Virus record (IMG/VR): IMGVR_UViG_3300027749_000252
Location: 1-37,716 of that record
Origin: a virus
Strand: one strand, 5' to 3'
Length of the DNA: 37,716 nt
Shown here: positions 17,015 through 24,343 of the stretch, piece by piece
How positions within the stretch are numbered: position 1 is the first letter of the stretch
Layout of the letters: each line of letters begins with the position of its first letter
The notes under the pieces: model-generated
The model's database searches: none
The model's input: the letters and a program-made list of their open reading frames with translations, nothing else
Told to the model about the DNA's origin: nothing
Program-made: the position numbers and the translations under genes

Positions 17015-17397
17015 TTTCTAAAATCCTCAATACATTCAAAAGAGTTATATCCGTATGCTGACCAGTCGTTTTTGTGCATCACTCGGAAAGGCGTTTCTTT
17101 ATAGATGAAAATATCGTCCGGGTTCAAGGTAAGATCAGGAGTTGCCCATACGCTCATTTGCTTCCACTTGCGCTGACCAGTCGGGCTGATATCAAGATTC
17201 TGATGATTCTGGAATTGAACGATCCCCTCGAATTGAATATTCGTGCGAGTTTCCACGACCTCGAAATTGATTGTCTCTTTCTTTACGATCGTGAAAGTCA
17301 GATTCTGAAACCAGTCTGAAATAGTGGCTTCCATATTTGGAAGCGTAGGAGTCATTTGATCGAGCGATCTGCTGTTTGCATTAGTGATGAATTTCAT
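17011..17397 (-). CDS. Head-tail connector / neck protein, putative stopper
   Basis: 128 residues. The pattern 'NLTFTIVKKETINFEVVE', then 'ISPTGQRKWKQMSVWATPDL' and 'FRVMHKNDWSAYGYNSFE', recurs in small neck proteins between the gp10-like protein and the tail terminator of this phage group. It is probably the stopper that closes the head channel or a neck ring. The name is from gene order and pattern; I cannot assign a Pfam family. It overlaps both neighbours by four bases. Confidence 0.6.
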   Translation of the reverse strand: MKFITNANSRSLDQMTPTLPNMEATISDWFQNLTFTIVKKETINFEVVETRTNIQFEGIVQFQNHQNLDISPTGQRKWKQMSVWATPDLTLNPDDIFIYKETPFRVMHKNDWSAYGYNSFECIEDFRK

Positions 17398-17870
17398 TTT
17401 TTGCTCACAGTCGCTTCTTTGACTCTAAAATTAATCGAATCCCGAAGCTGTTGAGATTCGACAAGGGTTTGCTTTACCTTCTTATACCTCATATTTGAAG
17501 GCTTCCAATTACCGAATCCCCTGGTATCAAAGGCATTCAAGATGATTGCTTTTCCTAATGCTCCGAGCTTCATCAAGATTACTGTAACCGATTGCTCCTT
17601 GATGATTTCAAGAATGCCATTTTTGTCCACAGGCAGATTGGCAAGCGCAGGCTTGAATTTCGTTTCAAGCGGCATTCTCAAGAATGATCTTTTCGGGATG
17701 CCTCTAGCGATTGACCCGAATTCATGAACGGCACCGATCTCTGCGTTACCGTTTGCGCCTTCTTTACGGGAATTTTTATCCCCTAAAATCCCGATTTGAA
17801 CCTTGCCCATCGGTTTTTTCAGCGTCTTGATAAAATCTTTAAGTTTTTTATCATCGACGGGAGGCTTCAT
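17394..17870 (-). CDS. HK97 gp10-like / virion morphogenesis neck protein
   Basis: 158 residues. N-terminal 'MGKVQIGILGDKNSRK', 'GAVHEFGS' with 'IPKRSFLRMPLE', and the C-terminal 'LVESQQLRDSINFRV', are the standard signature of gp10-like head-tail joining or virion morphogenesis proteins. It acts at the neck during joining of heads and tails. The start overlaps the DUF4054 stop as ATGA. Confidence 0.78.
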   Translation of the reverse strand: MKPPVDDKKLKDFIKTLKKPMGKVQIGILGDKNSRKEGANGNAEIGAVHEFGSIARGIPKRSFLRMPLETKFKPALANLPVDKNGILEIIKEQSVTVILMKLGALGKAIILNAFDTRGFGNWKPSNMRYKKVKQTLVESQQLRDSINFRVKEATVSKK

Positions 17871-18298
17871 GGCTTTGTACCGCCAAACTTTGAGAACATA
17901 TTTCCGATCAGTCTTGGATAAAGGAGGCTGATATATTTCGCGCCGTAGTAGGTTTTCGCGTAATGGGAAAGCATCGGATCTTTTTTGATGAATTCCGGCA
18001 TATCTTGCCCTTCGGATACTGATCCCACGGATTTGTTAGTGGTCATCCAGGCGAAATTTCCTGCGATCCCTTGAGTCGATGCTCGGAGATCCATCACAAG
18101 ATAGTGAGCAGTAAGATAAAGATAAGAGATGCTGAATTCAGTCTGAGTATCCCAAAGAGACTCGTTAAAATTCACTGAACATTCATCAAGTGCTTTGCTG
18201 ATATCGGAGTCCATCACGGTATTGGTGGCGACTCCGTAAGGAAAGTCCCGGGTAAAATGGTTTTTGAAATCTGTCACGGTCGGAACAATATAGGCCAT
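17867..18298 (-). CDS. DUF4054 head-tail connector (adaptor) protein
   Basis: 143 residues. It resembles DUF4054 proteins: 'VTDFKNHFTRDFPYG', 'ALDECSVNFNESLW', 'AHYLVMDLRA', then 'SVGSVSEGQDMPEF' and 'YYGAKYISLLYPRLIGNMF'. These helical adaptors sit under the portal. It is the first gene after the terminator that follows the capsid gene and opens the connector/tail block. An AAAGGGG ribosome binding site lies about 5 bases upstream of the ATG. Confidence 0.78.
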   Translation of the reverse strand: MAYIVPTVTDFKNHFTRDFPYGVATNTVMDSDISKALDECSVNFNESLWDTQTEFSISYLYLTAHYLVMDLRASTQGIAGNFAWMTTNKSVGSVSEGQDMPEFIKKDPMLSHYAKTYYGAKYISLLYPRLIGNMFSKFGGTKP

Positions 18299-18313
18299 GT
18301 TTTACCCCTTTCT

Positions 18314-18350
18314 TAAAAATGCGCCCCGATCTCATAAGAGACCGAGGCGC
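18314..18350 (-). terminator. Intrinsic terminator after the major capsid gene
   Basis: On the minus strand a 13-bp stem with one mismatch (GCGCCTCGGTCTC / GAGATCGGGGCGC, loop TTAT, at 18350-18321) is followed by ATTTTT. It lies 20 bases after the capsid stop and before the DUF4054 gene. It probably lowers expression of connector and tail genes relative to the capsid. Confidence 0.8.
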
Positions 18351-18370
18351 GTTAGTGTGTGTGTGCGGAA

Positions 18371-19384
18371 TTATCGGCTGAAGTAGTACAATTCAGCCGG
18401 ACGGTAAGCCTGAACTCCGGTGAACTGTCCGTACCCTACATTTTGAAACATAAAGTTATCTACAGAGTTCGCCAGGGTATTGGTGTAATCGACTGGGATA
18501 TCCATGCGGATGGATTCTTCGTCGTAGTTCAAGAGAGCGTAACGGGTAGCACCGAGAGCGTTATAAGCAGTGTCACCGTATGCGCAAGGCAGGATCTTGA
18601 AGTTAGGATTACGGCAAATCAATTTGAATGCCTCTTCAAGAACTTGCAATTTGGTCTTGATTGGGAAAGACGCATCGGTAAGAGATGCCAATCCGTTGTA
18701 ATCACTTTCAGGGATGATGAAGTGAGTTGGGAAAGTGGTACGAGCGCAGTTTGAACGGTACTTCTCAACGATTACAGAGAGAAGGGTGTTCAAGTTAGCC
18801 GCACTCAATCCGCTGATTGGAGCAGTGATGGTGGTGGTATCGTTGGTAACTCCGCTCTGGTTCAAAAGACCAAGAACTGAGGTATCGCCAGTCATTCCGA
18901 GGAACGCCACTTTCTGAATACCGAGATCCCAGTTACGTTTACGCGCTTTTTCTTTAGCGGTAACCAGATCCCAGTTTCCGGCCTTAGCAGCTTGTTCGAG
19001 GTCGAAAATTGACCAACCGATTTGTTTAGCCCAGTTACGAACTTTAACAGTGATCGAGTCAACCCCGGCGTCAGCAGTAGCGAGACGAGAGTTGCTAGAA
19101 CCCATGTTAAGGATACCAGTACCGAAATCATCGCCGAGTTGGAATGAACGGTAAGTTACCAGGTTAGAAGACCATGCACCTTCGCCTACGCGAACGGGAA
19201 CGTAATCAGCAGGAGCAATTTCGAAAAACTTTTGCTCAGTGACTTTTTTCATGATCGTGGTCAAAGTAGTGACGTTTACTTCGTACCCGAGGGCGTTTAC
19301 TTGACGTTGAACTGCATTGGCTACTCGTTCTTCACGAGCATTCAATACAATCGGCTCACCTTGTGAATTCAGAATTTTAGACAT
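18371..19384 (-). CDS. Major capsid protein (DUF2184 family)
   Basis: 337 residues. Matches HK97-fold capsid proteins of the DUF2184 type: 'TTLTTIMKKVTEQKFFEIAP', 'VTYRSFQLGDDFGTGI', 'ARKRNWDLGIQKVAFLG' and the end 'GVQAYRPAELYYFSR'. It forms the icosahedral shell. The upstream leader is AT-rich with a strong AGGAGAAAAAG ribosome binding site. It is followed by a terminator and preceded by the decoration gene, the standard order for this group. Confidence 0.88.
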   Translation of the reverse strand: MSKILNSQGEPIVLNAREERVANAVQRQVNALGYEVNVTTLTTIMKKVTEQKFFEIAPADYVPVRVGEGAWSSNLVTYRSFQLGDDFGTGILNMGSSNSRLATADAGVDSITVKVRNWAKQIGWSIFDLEQAAKAGNWDLVTAKEKARKRNWDLGIQKVAFLGMTGDTSVLGLLNQSGVTNDTTTITAPISGLSAANLNTLLSVIVEKYRSNCARTTFPTHFIIPESDYNGLASLTDASFPIKTKLQVLEEAFKLICRNPNFKILPCAYGDTAYNALGATRYALLNYDEESIRMDIPVDYTNTLANSVDNFMFQNVGYGQFTGVQAYRPAELYYFSR

Positions 19385-19409
19385 TCTTTTTCTCCTATTA
19401 GTTAATTAA

Positions 19410-19874
19410 TTAAACCACTGCACCTGGAAGATCGACGATCACTCGGATCAGATCTCCATCTGCTGAAGCCTTATCGAGAGCGCGACCAACAACCATCATG
19501 CCAGTGGTGGCAGTGACGATTTTGTTGCTTGCGATAACGATAGCGACCTTAGCGTTTGGCACGATTGCGGCAGATGCAGTCATATAAACAGCAGTTCCGC
19601 GAGCAAACGCCACGGTAGCCTTATCACCTGCGCTGAAGGTTTGATTTTTGATGTCGTAAACGATGAAGCCGAAAACATCGTCTGAGTTAAGAGCACATTC
19701 AACAACATTTGGAATGCCGCCTGCGACGTTTACGATCTTCACTGCCTGGCCTGGTACGAGACCGCCTGCAGAAGATGAATCAATATCAACTGCGATTAGG
19801 TTAGATGGTCCGACTTTGAGATCGACCATCCCTTGAATTGCTTGAAGTGCAAACTGGTTAATATTTAAAGCCAT
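19410..19874 (-). CDS. Capsid decoration / structural cement protein
   Basis: 154 residues. Beta-rich, Gly/Ala/Val-rich, with 'VPGQAVKIVNVAGGIPNVVE', 'DVFGFIVYDIKNQTFSAGDK' and the end 'DGDLIRVIVDLPGAVV'. This is the pattern of head decoration proteins encoded between scaffold and capsid genes. It would bind the outside of the shell. AAGGAGAAAAG precedes the ATG, in a leader that resembles that of the capsid gene. Confidence 0.78.
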   Translation of the reverse strand: MALNINQFALQAIQGMVDLKVGPSNLIAVDIDSSSAGGLVPGQAVKIVNVAGGIPNVVECALNSDDVFGFIVYDIKNQTFSAGDKATVAFARGTAVYMTASAAIVPNAKVAIVIASNKIVTATTGMMVVGRALDKASADGDLIRVIVDLPGAVV

Positions 19875-19900
19875 TGTCTTTTCTCCTTAGTTAATTGTTA

Positions 19901-20467
19901 TTAAAACCCTGAACCGTAACGAGATTTTCCACGAGCCACTTTGTCCATTGAAAGATCAATAGTGTCCGAGTTTTTCATCGCAATCGATTCAGCATTTTTC
20001 AGGGCATCAAAATGAGCCGCATTTTTCTTCTTATTCTTTTTAAGATGTTCCATCTCTTCGATTTCGTGTTCTGCGAGTTCGAGGGATTTTTTCAATGCTT
20101 CAGCGTCTGATTCATCATCATGAAGTGCTTTCTCTTCATGATGTTTTTCTTTTGCTTCGTCATTGTGTTCTGCTTTTTCTTCAGCAGGAGATTCTTTCTT
20201 CTCGTGCTCTGAATCGCCTTCGTGCTTCATGCAAAGTTCTTGATAGTGCTTCATAGCATCATGGAGCTTCATCATCTTGCCATTGATCTTCACATGGTGA
20301 TCCATGTTAGCCATAGGATGATCTTCTTTTTTGTGCATCTCATGCTCATCATGCTCATTGATGATTTGAGAAATGGTTTTCTCTACTCCGCTCTTTGGAA
20401 GAACGACTGACATCGTGTCGAATTCTGCGCTATTTTCGACAGTAGTTTTTTTGAAAAAGCTGAACAT
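19901..20467 (-). CDS. Scaffold protein from an internal in-frame start
   Basis: Within the protease gene, the ATG at 20467 (Met187 of the long protein) is preceded by a perfect AAGGAG at 20482-20477 with nine bases of spacing, stronger than many true starts here. Translation from it gives 188 residues: 'MFSFFKK', then a His/Glu/Lys-rich helical region ('EHDEHEMHKKEDHP') and a coiled coil, ending 'GKSRYGSGF'. A nested scaffold in the same frame as a capsid protease is the lambda C/Nu3 arrangement. The internal start is seen directly; its use is inferred. Confidence 0.6.
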   Translation of the reverse strand: MFSFFKKTTVENSAEFDTMSVVLPKSGVEKTISQIINEHDEHEMHKKEDHPMANMDHHVKINGKMMKLHDAMKHYQELCMKHEGDSEHEKKESPAEEKAEHNDEAKEKHHEEKALHDDESDAEALKKSLELAEHEIEEMEHLKKNKKKNAAHFDALKNAESIAMKNSDTIDLSMDKVARGKSRYGSGF

Positions 20468-21025
20468 GGATTTTTTCTCCTTAGTTTTAGAGTTGCTCAG
20501 TTTATTGAGATCAATCTCTTTTTGTTGATTGTATTCTTTAAATTGTTCCGGTGTCAAAATAATTGATTCTTCGTATCTAGGATTGGGAACGAGTGCAAGA
20601 TGTTCGTACTCGCCCTCTTTAACTTCCTTCAGATATTCGACGCCATGCCAGAGTCCGCCGCCCGTGAATGATTTTGGAATGTATGCGTTTGAGAGTTTCC
20701 ATCCCTGCTCGATAGCTCGATGGCCTTCATCGGATACGACGATGAACTCGGCCCAGTGCTTGCCATCGGTAGGATTATAGAAAGATTTGACCACATATCC
20801 GGCGGCTTCTTCTTGTAGCTTGTCCAGGTTTACGTCATCGACATGACGGACATAGACGGGCCGCCCTGCAAAAGATTTGTCCATCTGCTTGATGGTATCT
20901 TCGAGAACGAGAATGCGATAAGGCTCGCCGTTGTTTACTTGTTGCTCTTTGTATTCCGCGACGCCTTCGACCATGTGTAGGCCGTAGTAGACTTTTGGAA
21001 GAGTTTTAGCGTTTTCAATCTTCAT
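19901..21025 (-). CDS. Prohead protease fused to scaffold (DUF2213-like)
   Basis: 374 residues. Residues 1-165 match DUF2213-type prohead proteases: 'FAGRPVYVRHVDDVN', 'AAGYVVKSFYNPTDGKHWAE', 'LSNAYIPKSF', 'YEHLALVPNPRYEESIIL'. Candidate catalytic residues are His61 and Ser112, which I assign only by position. From about residue 187 the chain becomes a highly charged His/Glu/Lys scaffold with a coiled coil at about 290-335. The protease would cut scaffold and capsid before packaging. The start overlaps the previous stop as ATGA. A second, internal start is annotated separately. Confidence 0.8.
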   Translation of the reverse strand: MKIENAKTLPKVYYGLHMVEGVAEYKEQQVNNGEPYRILVLEDTIKQMDKSFAGRPVYVRHVDDVNLDKLQEEAAGYVVKSFYNPTDGKHWAEFIVVSDEGHRAIEQGWKLSNAYIPKSFTGGGLWHGVEYLKEVKEGEYEHLALVPNPRYEESIILTPEQFKEYNQQKEIDLNKLSNSKTKEKKSMFSFFKKTTVENSAEFDTMSVVLPKSGVEKTISQIINEHDEHEMHKKEDHPMANMDHHVKINGKMMKLHDAMKHYQELCMKHEGDSEHEKKESPAEEKAEHNDEAKEKHHEEKALHDDESDAEALKKSLELAEHEIEEMEHLKKNKKKNAAHFDALKNAESIAMKNSDTIDLSMDKVARGKSRYGSGF

Positions 21026-21264
21026 TTCTTTTTGATCCCAACATACCCGTGACCGTAATCAGCGTAAGGATCTCTTTCAGGCTTTTTATATGGGTTTGGA
21101 GTTTGAGATTTTGCGAATTTTTCTTTCAGCTTCTTTTGTTCTTCTGGGCTGAGTTCCAGGATCTCGGATGGGTATGGCTTGATCTCGATTTTGTTTTTCT
21201 TAGAATCTGATTTAACTGACCCGTATTTTTCTTGCCCGAGAGACAAGCTGAATTGTTCTTTCAT
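21022..21264 (-). CDS. Small charged head-module protein, unknown
   Basis: 80 residues from the ATG at 21264, which overlaps the upstream TGA as ATGA. An in-frame ATG 48 bases further up would extend into the neighbouring gene and is less likely. Lys/Glu-rich, with 'LELSPEEQKKLKEKFA' and a Tyr/Gly-rich end ('YADYGHGYVGIKKK'). No family recognised. It lies between a conserved head protein and the protease/scaffold, so a role in head assembly is possible. Confidence 0.55.
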   Translation of the reverse strand: MKEQFSLSLGQEKYGSVKSDSKKNKIEIKPYPSEILELSPEEQKKLKEKFAKSQTPNPYKKPERDPYADYGHGYVGIKKK

Positions 21265-21593
21265 TTTCCTACTTCTCCGACTTTTTCTTTTCCCCACATA
21301 CGACAGGACCAATATCCGGCTGTGGTTTTATCATGTTGAGCATCGCAATGATGACGGGCGCGAAATGATTTTTTATGCTCGGGATCGTCTCGCTTGATCT
21401 CCATGTCGGGATCTCCGAATGTTACCTTGATGACGTTTCCCTTTGGATTCTTTACATAGACCGCGAATTTCTTCGGGCCATCTGGCGTACGGAATGGTTT
21501 ATCAAGCTCGACTTTGCGTCCTTGATATTCAGCATTCTCGGTCGAGCCGTAATTCATAAAGCCCGTTTGAATGTCCAAAGAAGATTCCCTCAC
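21261..21593 (-). CDS. Conserved phage head-module protein with RARHxCD/YWSCxMW motif
   Basis: 110 residues. The core 'FAVYVKNPKGNVIKVTFGDP', 'EIKRDDPEHKKSFRARHHCD' and 'AGYWSCRMWG' is a conserved stretch I recognise from head genes or prohead protease/scaffold proteins of several large phages, where it can be a domain of a bigger protein. Here it is free-standing next to the protease gene. Cys and His in the RARHHCD and WSCRMW motifs could bind metal. The function is unknown. Confidence 0.65.
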   Translation of the reverse strand: MRESSLDIQTGFMNYGSTENAEYQGRKVELDKPFRTPDGPKKFAVYVKNPKGNVIKVTFGDPDMEIKRDDPEHKKSFRARHHCDAQHDKTTAGYWSCRMWGKEKVGEVGK

Positions 21594-21614
21594 GGTATTA
21601 GTTTAGTCTTGACT

Positions 21615-22592
21615 TTAGAATTTAACAATAGGAATTGCGACACATCGACAGTTGTAGTCTCTGCCTGGGTTCTCGCGCCTTCCTTGTGCATCGACTATGG
21701 GAGGATCATCCCATGAGAAAGTTTTTCCGTCATTTAGTCCGTGATAATAGCGCACGTTCCCGGGAGTGTGTTGCTTCGGGCTAGTGTCTTTCGGATTGTG
21801 TACGCATCGCCAGATATATTCATTGATCCCGGCTTGTTTGTATTGGCTCTGCTCGTAAGTCGTTTGGAGTAGCCTAGTCTCCTGACGCGCAAGAAATGCC
21901 GCCTTATTTACGCTTACTCCGTAGGATTTTTTGATGTCTTTTGCAAGAACGTCATATCTTACCCCTGCGAAAGTGCTTGATTCGACTTTCTTCCTAAGAT
22001 CGACGATCTCCTTATTTAAGAAGTCATTAATCGAAAGCTGAAAGTTTTTCGTATATTCTCGAAGAATGTCTTTCCTTCTCTCAGGAGTGAGGTCGGCACC
22101 GACCACAAGTCCATTTGACCGATCCTCCAGGCGTTTGTTTACCCTGATCGTGGTCTGATCAAAGAACTTAGTGACATCGATGCGCTGTGCAATTTCTTCG
22201 GGCTTGAAGTCTTTCAGAAAATCTTGCATGGTCTTTGCCACAGTTAAATATTTGTTTTTGGCTAGAGATATTGCAGACCGGATTTCATAGGAAAGATTTG
22301 ACTGTGGGATCGCCCATCCTCCCGATGAACGATCCCACTTGGCACCAATACGCCGGAACTCCTGGGAGAGTGTGGCGTTAAACTTCCCTTTAAATTTCCC
22401 ACGGTCATAATAGACTTGTCCAGATTGAATCGCTTTAATTAAATCTTTTGGAGCGTTTTCGATCTTTTCCTTTTGCTTGCCGAGCAGGGACATGAGGGGA
22501 GCATAGAATTCCGTCTTCAGGAATTTCTTTAAATACTCCTCGATTTTATCGGCCTCGAATTCGTCAGGCAGGATGGGTTTCAGTAGCATCAT
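21615..22592 (-). CDS. Mu F-like head morphogenesis protein
   Basis: About 325 residues from the ATG at 22592. The frame is open to an ATG at 22670, which would give 351 residues but overlap the HTH gene by over 100 bases; a neighbouring ATG at 22589 is also possible. The C-terminal domain matches Mu gpF / SPP1 gp7: 'FLARQETRLLQTTYEQSQYK', 'YIWRCVHNPKD', 'RYYHGLNDGKTFSWDDPP', 'NPGRDYNCRCVAIPI'. It is a minor head protein, found after the portal in most phages of this type. Confidence 0.82.
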   Translation of the reverse strand: MMLLKPILPDEFEADKIEEYLKKFLKTEFYAPLMSLLGKQKEKIENAPKDLIKAIQSGQVYYDRGKFKGKFNATLSQEFRRIGAKWDRSSGGWAIPQSNLSYEIRSAISLAKNKYLTVAKTMQDFLKDFKPEEIAQRIDVTKFFDQTTIRVNKRLEDRSNGLVVGADLTPERRKDILREYTKNFQLSINDFLNKEIVDLRKKVESSTFAGVRYDVLAKDIKKSYGVSVNKAAFLARQETRLLQTTYEQSQYKQAGINEYIWRCVHNPKDTSPKQHTPGNVRYYHGLNDGKTFSWDDPPIVDAQGRRENPGRDYNCRCVAIPIVKF

Positions 22593-22764
22593 TTTCTTGT
22601 TTCTCGCCTTGCCACTTAGAAAGTTTGTTTTGGATGGTTCGAACGGAGATGCCCAGGGAGTCTGCGGCATGGGTTCGATTGCCTTGATAAAATTTAAGAG
22701 CGGCTAGGATGACTTGCTTTTCTACTTCATCGAGCGTGACGCCTGGTTGCCAGAATAAATCCAT
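22564..22764 (-). CDS. Fis-type helix-turn-helix protein
   Basis: 66 residues. Residues 11-51 closely follow the C-terminal Fis-like HTH of NtrC-family regulators: 'LDEVEKQVILAAL', then 'GNRTHAADSLGIS' and 'VRTIQNKLSKW'. No other domain is present, so it is a free-standing small DNA binder. It lies between portal and Mu F-like genes: the start overlaps the portal stop (TAATG) and the end overlaps the next gene by about 29 bases. It could bend DNA, regulate late genes or act in packaging; none of these is shown. Confidence 0.8.
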   Translation of the reverse strand: MDLFWQPGVTLDEVEKQVILAALKFYQGNRTHAADSLGISVRTIQNKLSKWQGEKQENDATETHPA

Positions 22765-24317
22765 TATTTGATCCCCTTAATTGATTTATAAATCGCCATT
22801 ACTACACCGTACTTTAATTTCCCGTATTGTTTGATGCAGGCTTTTTTAGCTCGCTCCCAGGCTGATTCGTCGATATCGCCCGGGTTCTGGATTTCATTTT
22901 CGACCTGTCGAGTAGCGATCTGCATTGCAGGAAGCTTTGCCTGTCCGATTTCTTCTTGATTATCGTCTGGTGATTTCGCTTCGATACCGATTGCTATGAG
23001 ATCGGAATCGGTCTCCGTTTCGAGATTCACTCCGAGCAGATTGTTTCGATTTACTGCGTCTTTGAATTCTTTATCGGAGATGAGTCCTGATTGTTTCGCT
23101 TGTAGGATTCGATTGAATTGAGAATTCTTTACGTTCTCTTCCTGCTCTGCGGAGAGGATGCGAAGCGGTTTGAATGTGATTGAGAGATCGTCAGGGACGA
23201 AGTCGAATTCCTTTTTGCAGATCAATTCGAGGATTCTGAGAATGTCGAATTTGATCTTTGCGCGGATCTCGCCTTCCACCATTGAGTTATAGTTTTCGAT
23301 CGAATCTTGTCCTGATCCGAATCCTGAAGCGGATTCCCCGAAGATTTTGGATAGCGGCATTCTAAGATCAGCGGCGATCTGCATTCTGATCTCTCGCATG
23401 GTATCGGCAAGTCCTGCGAAAGAGAGTTGTTTTTGAAGGTAATCGTCTTCGGAGTCGAGCGTAATCGCGTTTTGATAGTTCTTGGCTTGATTGGTGGCCG
23501 ATACTCGCTGTTGTACTTTTGCCGTTCCGTTCGCGGATGCGAGAGTGGATGCAAGTCCTTTTAGCTTGAAGACATCGATCTTGAATTCGTCGAGAACTTC
23601 AAAAGAAAGATCATTCGCTTTCAGGTATTGATTGATGGATCTGACGAGAGGCTCAACGATGGAGACTCCCCATCCGCGCATCCTGGGCCGGATGAATGAA
23701 GGAGCGATAATCCCTCGGAGCTTCATGACCCGGGATTTGTGGAGCTTGATCCCGTAATAACTGTAATGAGTGAATTGATGTTCTTGAAGCTGTGGATTAA
23801 ATCCCTCGATATTTTGAAGATCCCAGAAAAGCTCCCAGAGATCGACCGCTCGGAATTCGAGCTTTGAATCACTTTTGATTGCTTCGACATCGAGTTCTGT
23901 GGATGGATCTTGATCAGTGATGATGACGATCCCGGCTCCACCGTATAGGCGATTCCATTTTGAAGCCATTCCGATCACATTATTTAAAATGTCTTCGCGC
24001 TCAATTACGACTTGTAGTTGCTCGATTTGTTCGGGGGAGAGTTGCTTTGATTTAATATCGACGCCGCCCCGGAGTGCATCATCGACGGGTACACCGACAA
24101 CAGCTTGAACTAGGCCATGTTCAATATAGAGTTCGGAGAGAACTTGCCTCATGTTCGAGAGCAGGTACCATCGATTGGAGATGAAAAGGGTATCGAGCTG
24201 AGAAAGCTGAGTGCCTGGAGATCCTGGATTAAATCCCATGATCGCGTCAGAATAGCCGTTTTCTACTTTTTGAGTATTTTCGATTTTCCGTGGTCTGCCT
24301 CTAGGTCGTTTTTCCAT
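22764..24317 (-). CDS. Portal protein (DUF1073 family)
   Basis: 517 residues. Matches DUF1073 portals: 'EHGLVQAVVGVPVDDALRGG', 'SKWNRLYGGAGIVIITDQD', 'GWGVSIVEPLVRSI', 'QIAADLRMPLSKIFGESASG' and 'GSGQDSIENYNSMVEGEIRA'. It forms the dodecameric DNA gate at one head vertex. The first eleven residues contain 'KRPRGRPRK', an AT-hook-like motif, which I do not associate with portals. AAAGGGA precedes the ATG. The C-terminal helical region includes 'ESAWERAKKACIKQYGKLKY'. Confidence 0.85.
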   Translation of the reverse strand: MEKRPRGRPRKIENTQKVENGYSDAIMGFNPGSPGTQLSQLDTLFISNRWYLLSNMRQVLSELYIEHGLVQAVVGVPVDDALRGGVDIKSKQLSPEQIEQLQVVIEREDILNNVIGMASKWNRLYGGAGIVIITDQDPSTELDVEAIKSDSKLEFRAVDLWELFWDLQNIEGFNPQLQEHQFTHYSYYGIKLHKSRVMKLRGIIAPSFIRPRMRGWGVSIVEPLVRSINQYLKANDLSFEVLDEFKIDVFKLKGLASTLASANGTAKVQQRVSATNQAKNYQNAITLDSEDDYLQKQLSFAGLADTMREIRMQIAADLRMPLSKIFGESASGFGSGQDSIENYNSMVEGEIRAKIKFDILRILELICKKEFDFVPDDLSITFKPLRILSAEQEENVKNSQFNRILQAKQSGLISDKEFKDAVNRNNLLGVNLETETDSDLIAIGIEAKSPDDNQEEIGQAKLPAMQIATRQVENEIQNPGDIDESAWERAKKACIKQYGKLKYGVVMAIYKSIKGIK

Positions 24318-24343
24318 GTGTGAATCCCTTTCACTGAATTAAA

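Noticed and set aside
22593-22670. Longer start for the Mu F-like protein
   Set aside because: It would overlap the HTH gene by more than 100 bases and adds a low-similarity stretch; the ATG at 22592 is preferred, though not proven.
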